DNA from: Acidimicrobiia bacterium
GTDB taxonomy: Bacteria > Actinomycetota > Acidimicrobiia > Spongiisociales > ZC4RG35
Reading direction: 5' to 3'
Length of the DNA stretch: 15,865 bases
NCBI GenBank assembly: GCA_029865445.1
Contig: JAOUGY010000054.1
Coordinates: 1-15,865, forward strand
Position numbers and translations under genes: made by a program. Of this stretch, positions 14,237 to 15,865 are shown one piece after another. Each line of letters starts with the position of its first letter. Position 1 is the first letter of the stretch. The notes under the pieces were generated by a model. It was not told the origin of the DNA and did not search any database. It worked only from the letters and a program-made list of their open reading frames with translations.

Positions 14237-14259
14237 GTCGCCAGGGCCATGGTTATGCT
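14232..14259 (+). promoter_or_regulatory. Candidate promoter of the lacI-family gene
   Basis: TTGTAG (14232-14237) and TATGCT (14254-14259) are 16 bases apart. The ATG at 14269 follows the -10 box by nine bases, so the message would be leaderless or have a leader of two or three bases. No proper Shine-Dalgarno fits in that space. Confidence 0.45.
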
Positions 14260-14268
14260 GGGGAGCCG

Positions 14269-15291
14269 ATGGTCATCGGTCGGATCACACTCAAAGACGT
14301 CGCCAGGGAAGCCGGAGTGCACACTTCGACTGCTTCACGAGCGCTCAATCCGCAAACCCAGTCTGTGGTGAACCCGGAGACGGTTGCGCGAGTGCTCGAG
14401 GTGGCGCAACGGCTGGGCTACCGGCCTCACCCGCTCGCCCGAGGTCTGCGTACGAACCAGACGATGACCGTGGGGATGGTGATCCCCGACGTCGAGAACC
14501 CCCTGTTCGGGCCCATCATCGCCGGGGTCGAGCACCGGCTCGGTACCGACGGCTATTCGTTGCTGATCGCCAACACCGATCCGAGGGATGATTCGAGTCT
14601 CACGGTGATCGACGCCCTGGCCGAGCGACGCGTCGACGGGATGATCATCGCCAGCGCCTCGCGAGTCGACGAACACATTCGGAGGCTGCACGATCAAGGG
14701 CTCCCCGTGGTCCAGGTCAACCGCATGTCGAATGAGGTCGAGGTCCCCGCCATCGTCGGCGACGATCACGCCGGCATCGGCCTCGTGATGGAACATCTCG
14801 TCGAGTTGGGCCATCGCCGGATTGGCCACGTCGCCGGTCCAGGGACCTTCTCGACAGGTTTGGGCCGCCGAGAAGCTTTCCTCGAATGGGCCGGGAAGCT
14901 CGGCGTGCACGAGGCGCCCATCGAAGAAGCAGAGTCATTCCGGATGATGCCCGGCTACCGGGTCACGAGACGGCTCATTGAGCGGAATCCCGATCTCACT
15001 GCGATCGTCGCGGCCAACGACCTCCTCGCCCTCGGTGCCTACCAAGCCGTCAGCGAGGCCGGATTTACGATTGGCCAGGGGATCTCGGTGACCGGGTACA
15101 ACGACGTCCCCTTCATGCAATTCGTCCAGCCGCCGATGACGGCGGTCCGGGTGCCGTACCGAAAGATGGGCGTCGAAGCGGCTTCGGTCCTCTTGGAGAT
15201 GATCGCCGATTCGGAGACGGTGAGGCCCGGAGCTGTCTGGCTCACGCCGACGCTGTCGGTGCGTGAGTCGACAGCGCGTCCGCGTTCTTGA
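14269..15291 (+). CDS. LacI/GalR-family transcriptional regulator
   Basis: The 340-residue protein has the full LacI layout. The helix-turn-helix ITLKDVAREAGVHTSTASRALN is at 6-27. The hinge helix HPLARGLRT is near 54-62, with the Leu that inserts at a central CG step. A periplasmic-binding-protein-like sensor domain follows (TVGMVIPDVENPLFGPIIAGVE, then VDGMIIAS, GHRRIGHVAG, IVAANDLLALGAYQA and VTGYNDVPF). Such proteins are usually repressors released by a sugar or related metabolite. The palindrome in its own promoter and three related copies in the window are its probable operators. A transporter gene follows by 10 bases and may be co-transcribed. The ligand cannot be predicted. Confidence 0.95.
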   Translation: MVIGRITLKDVAREAGVHTSTASRALNPQTQSVVNPETVARVLEVAQRLGYRPHPLARGLRTNQTMTVGMVIPDVENPLFGPIIAGVEHRLGTDGYSLLIANTDPRDDSSLTVIDALAERRVDGMIIASASRVDEHIRRLHDQGLPVVQVNRMSNEVEVPAIVGDDHAGIGLVMEHLVELGHRRIGHVAGPGTFSTGLGRREAFLEWAGKLGVHEAPIEEAESFRMMPGYRVTRRLIERNPDLTAIVAANDLLALGAYQAVSEAGFTIGQGISVTGYNDVPFMQFVQPPMTAVRVPYRKMGVEAASVLLEMIADSETVRPGAVWLTPTLSVRESTARPRS

Positions 15292-15301
15292 GCCGCACGG
15301 G

Positions 15302-15865
15302 ATGAAACCGCGGACGCTGTCGGCAGCCATCGGCGCCGCCCTCCTGATCCTCACCATGGCAGCGTTTGTGCGCGCCCCCCTGCTCCCCGACCTCGGGCGC
15401 GAAATCGGAATGAGCGCCATCGGCCTTGGGCTGATGGGTTCTGTGTTCGCACTCGGGCGGTTGCTCGCCGATCTTCCGGCGGGTCGGGTCGCCGACCGCA
15501 CGAAGCCGGCCCGGATGATGGCCGCATCGGCGGCGATCGTCGCCGTCGGCAGCGTCGTGATGGCCATCGCAGGAAACGAGGCGTGGATCTACGTCTCGGC
15601 CCTGCTGCTGGGCGTGGGGTCGACCTTCGTCTTGACGACCGGCATGTCTCACTTCGCCCGGGCACCCAAGAAGCGGCGGGGGATGGCGATGTCGGCGTTC
15701 GCAGGCTGGCTGCTCGCAGGCCAGTCCTTCGGCCCCGCGGTCGGCGGGATCCTGGCCGACTCGTTCGATTGGCGATGGTCGCTGGGCGCAGCAGGCGTCG
15801 CGGCTGCTCTGGTTGCCGTCGGCCTGTGGCTGCTTCCTGTAGGAACCATCGCGACCGGCGAGGAG
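15302..15865 (+). CDS. MFS transporter, 3' end beyond the window
   Basis: An open frame from ATG 15302 runs to the window edge without a stop, giving 188 residues. It contains about six hydrophobic helices and the MFS motif A region LGRLLADLPAGRVADR (51-66) between helices 2 and 3, followed by RTKPARMM. GWLLAGQSFGPAVGGILAD (about 146-164) matches helix 5, and FDWRWSLGAAGVAAALVAVG matches helix 6. The visible part is therefore the N-terminal half of a typical 12-helix carrier. It starts 10 bases after the lacI stop on the same strand, with only a weak CACGGG before the ATG, suggesting translation coupled to the regulator gene. The substrate is probably related to the regulon, by position only. 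Confidence 0.85.
   Translation, partial: MKPRTLSAAIGAALLILTMAAFVRAPLLPDLGREIGMSAIGLGLMGSVFALGRLLADLPAGRVADRTKPARMMAASAAIVAVGSVVMAIAGNEAWIYVSALLLGVGSTFVLTTGMSHFARAPKKRRGMAMSAFAGWLLAGQSFGPAVGGILADSFDWRWSLGAAGVAAALVAVGLWLLPVGTIATGEE

Noticed and set aside
1..15865. tRNA, rRNA, CRISPR array, insertion sequence or prophage genes
   Set aside because: No tRNA-like cloverleaf, rRNA segment, spaced direct repeats, transposase or phage genes were seen; gene density and composition look uniform throughout.

Overview
The window is GC-rich, densely coded bacterial chromosome. The gene content (F420-type luciferase-like oxidoreductase, GTP-dependent PEP carboxykinase, DivIVA-like protein, secreted protein with cysteine-containing S-layer homology modules) and apparently leaderless promoters suggest a high-GC actinobacterium, possibly an uncultured Acidimicrobiia-like lineage. 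That placement is inference. No RNA gene, insertion sequence, CRISPR array or replication origin was seen.

Layout. 1-209 is a leader with short tandem repeats, a perfect 8-bp inverted repeat and a promoter/operator. 210-4202 (+) is a tight five-gene catabolic operon: D-2-hydroxyacid dehydrogenase, creatininase-family amidohydrolase, cupin, Gfo/Idh/MocA dehydrogenase and LLM oxidoreductase. On the minus strand lie a secreted SLH/beta-propeller protein (4193-5617), GTP-type PEP carboxykinase pckG (5699-7483), an EamA transporter (7588-8466) and an alpha/beta hydrolase (8492-9631). Divergent from the hydrolase is a + strand operon at 9716-11975: a GrdB/PrdB-like protein, an unrecognised 96-residue helical protein and an MFS transporter. 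Then come a DivIVA-like protein (12049-12387, +), an LVIVD-repeat protein (12388-13548, -), a CxxC protein of the AhpD/CMD superfamily (13613-14200, -), a LacI-family regulator (14269-15291, +) and an MFS transporter cut by the window end (15302 on, +).

Two observations stand out. First, the GrdB/PrdB-like gene is not broken: its frame runs through a UGA at 10223-10225 into the conserved C-terminal half, as G-U-P-M-C. A 7-bp stem with a GGUCG loop sits at 10236-10254, where a bacterial SECIS element is expected. It is therefore a probable selenoprotein that automatic annotation would split into two ORFs.

Second, a palindrome with core AATCGATT and consensus TGCAATCGATTGTA occurs at four promoter positions: before the five-gene operon (180), between the hydrolase and selenoprotein genes (9681, one half degenerate), over the start of the LVIVD gene (13548) and between the AhpD-like and lacI genes (14223). 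A central CG palindrome is typical of LacI-family operators. The simplest reading is one local regulon run by the LacI protein at 14269, tying together the dehydrogenases, the creatininase-family hydrolase, the selenoprotein unit and two sensor/redox-like proteins. The inducer is probably a sugar, polyol or related small molecule, but the sequence does not show which. pckG, the SLH protein and the DivIVA-like protein look outside this regulon.
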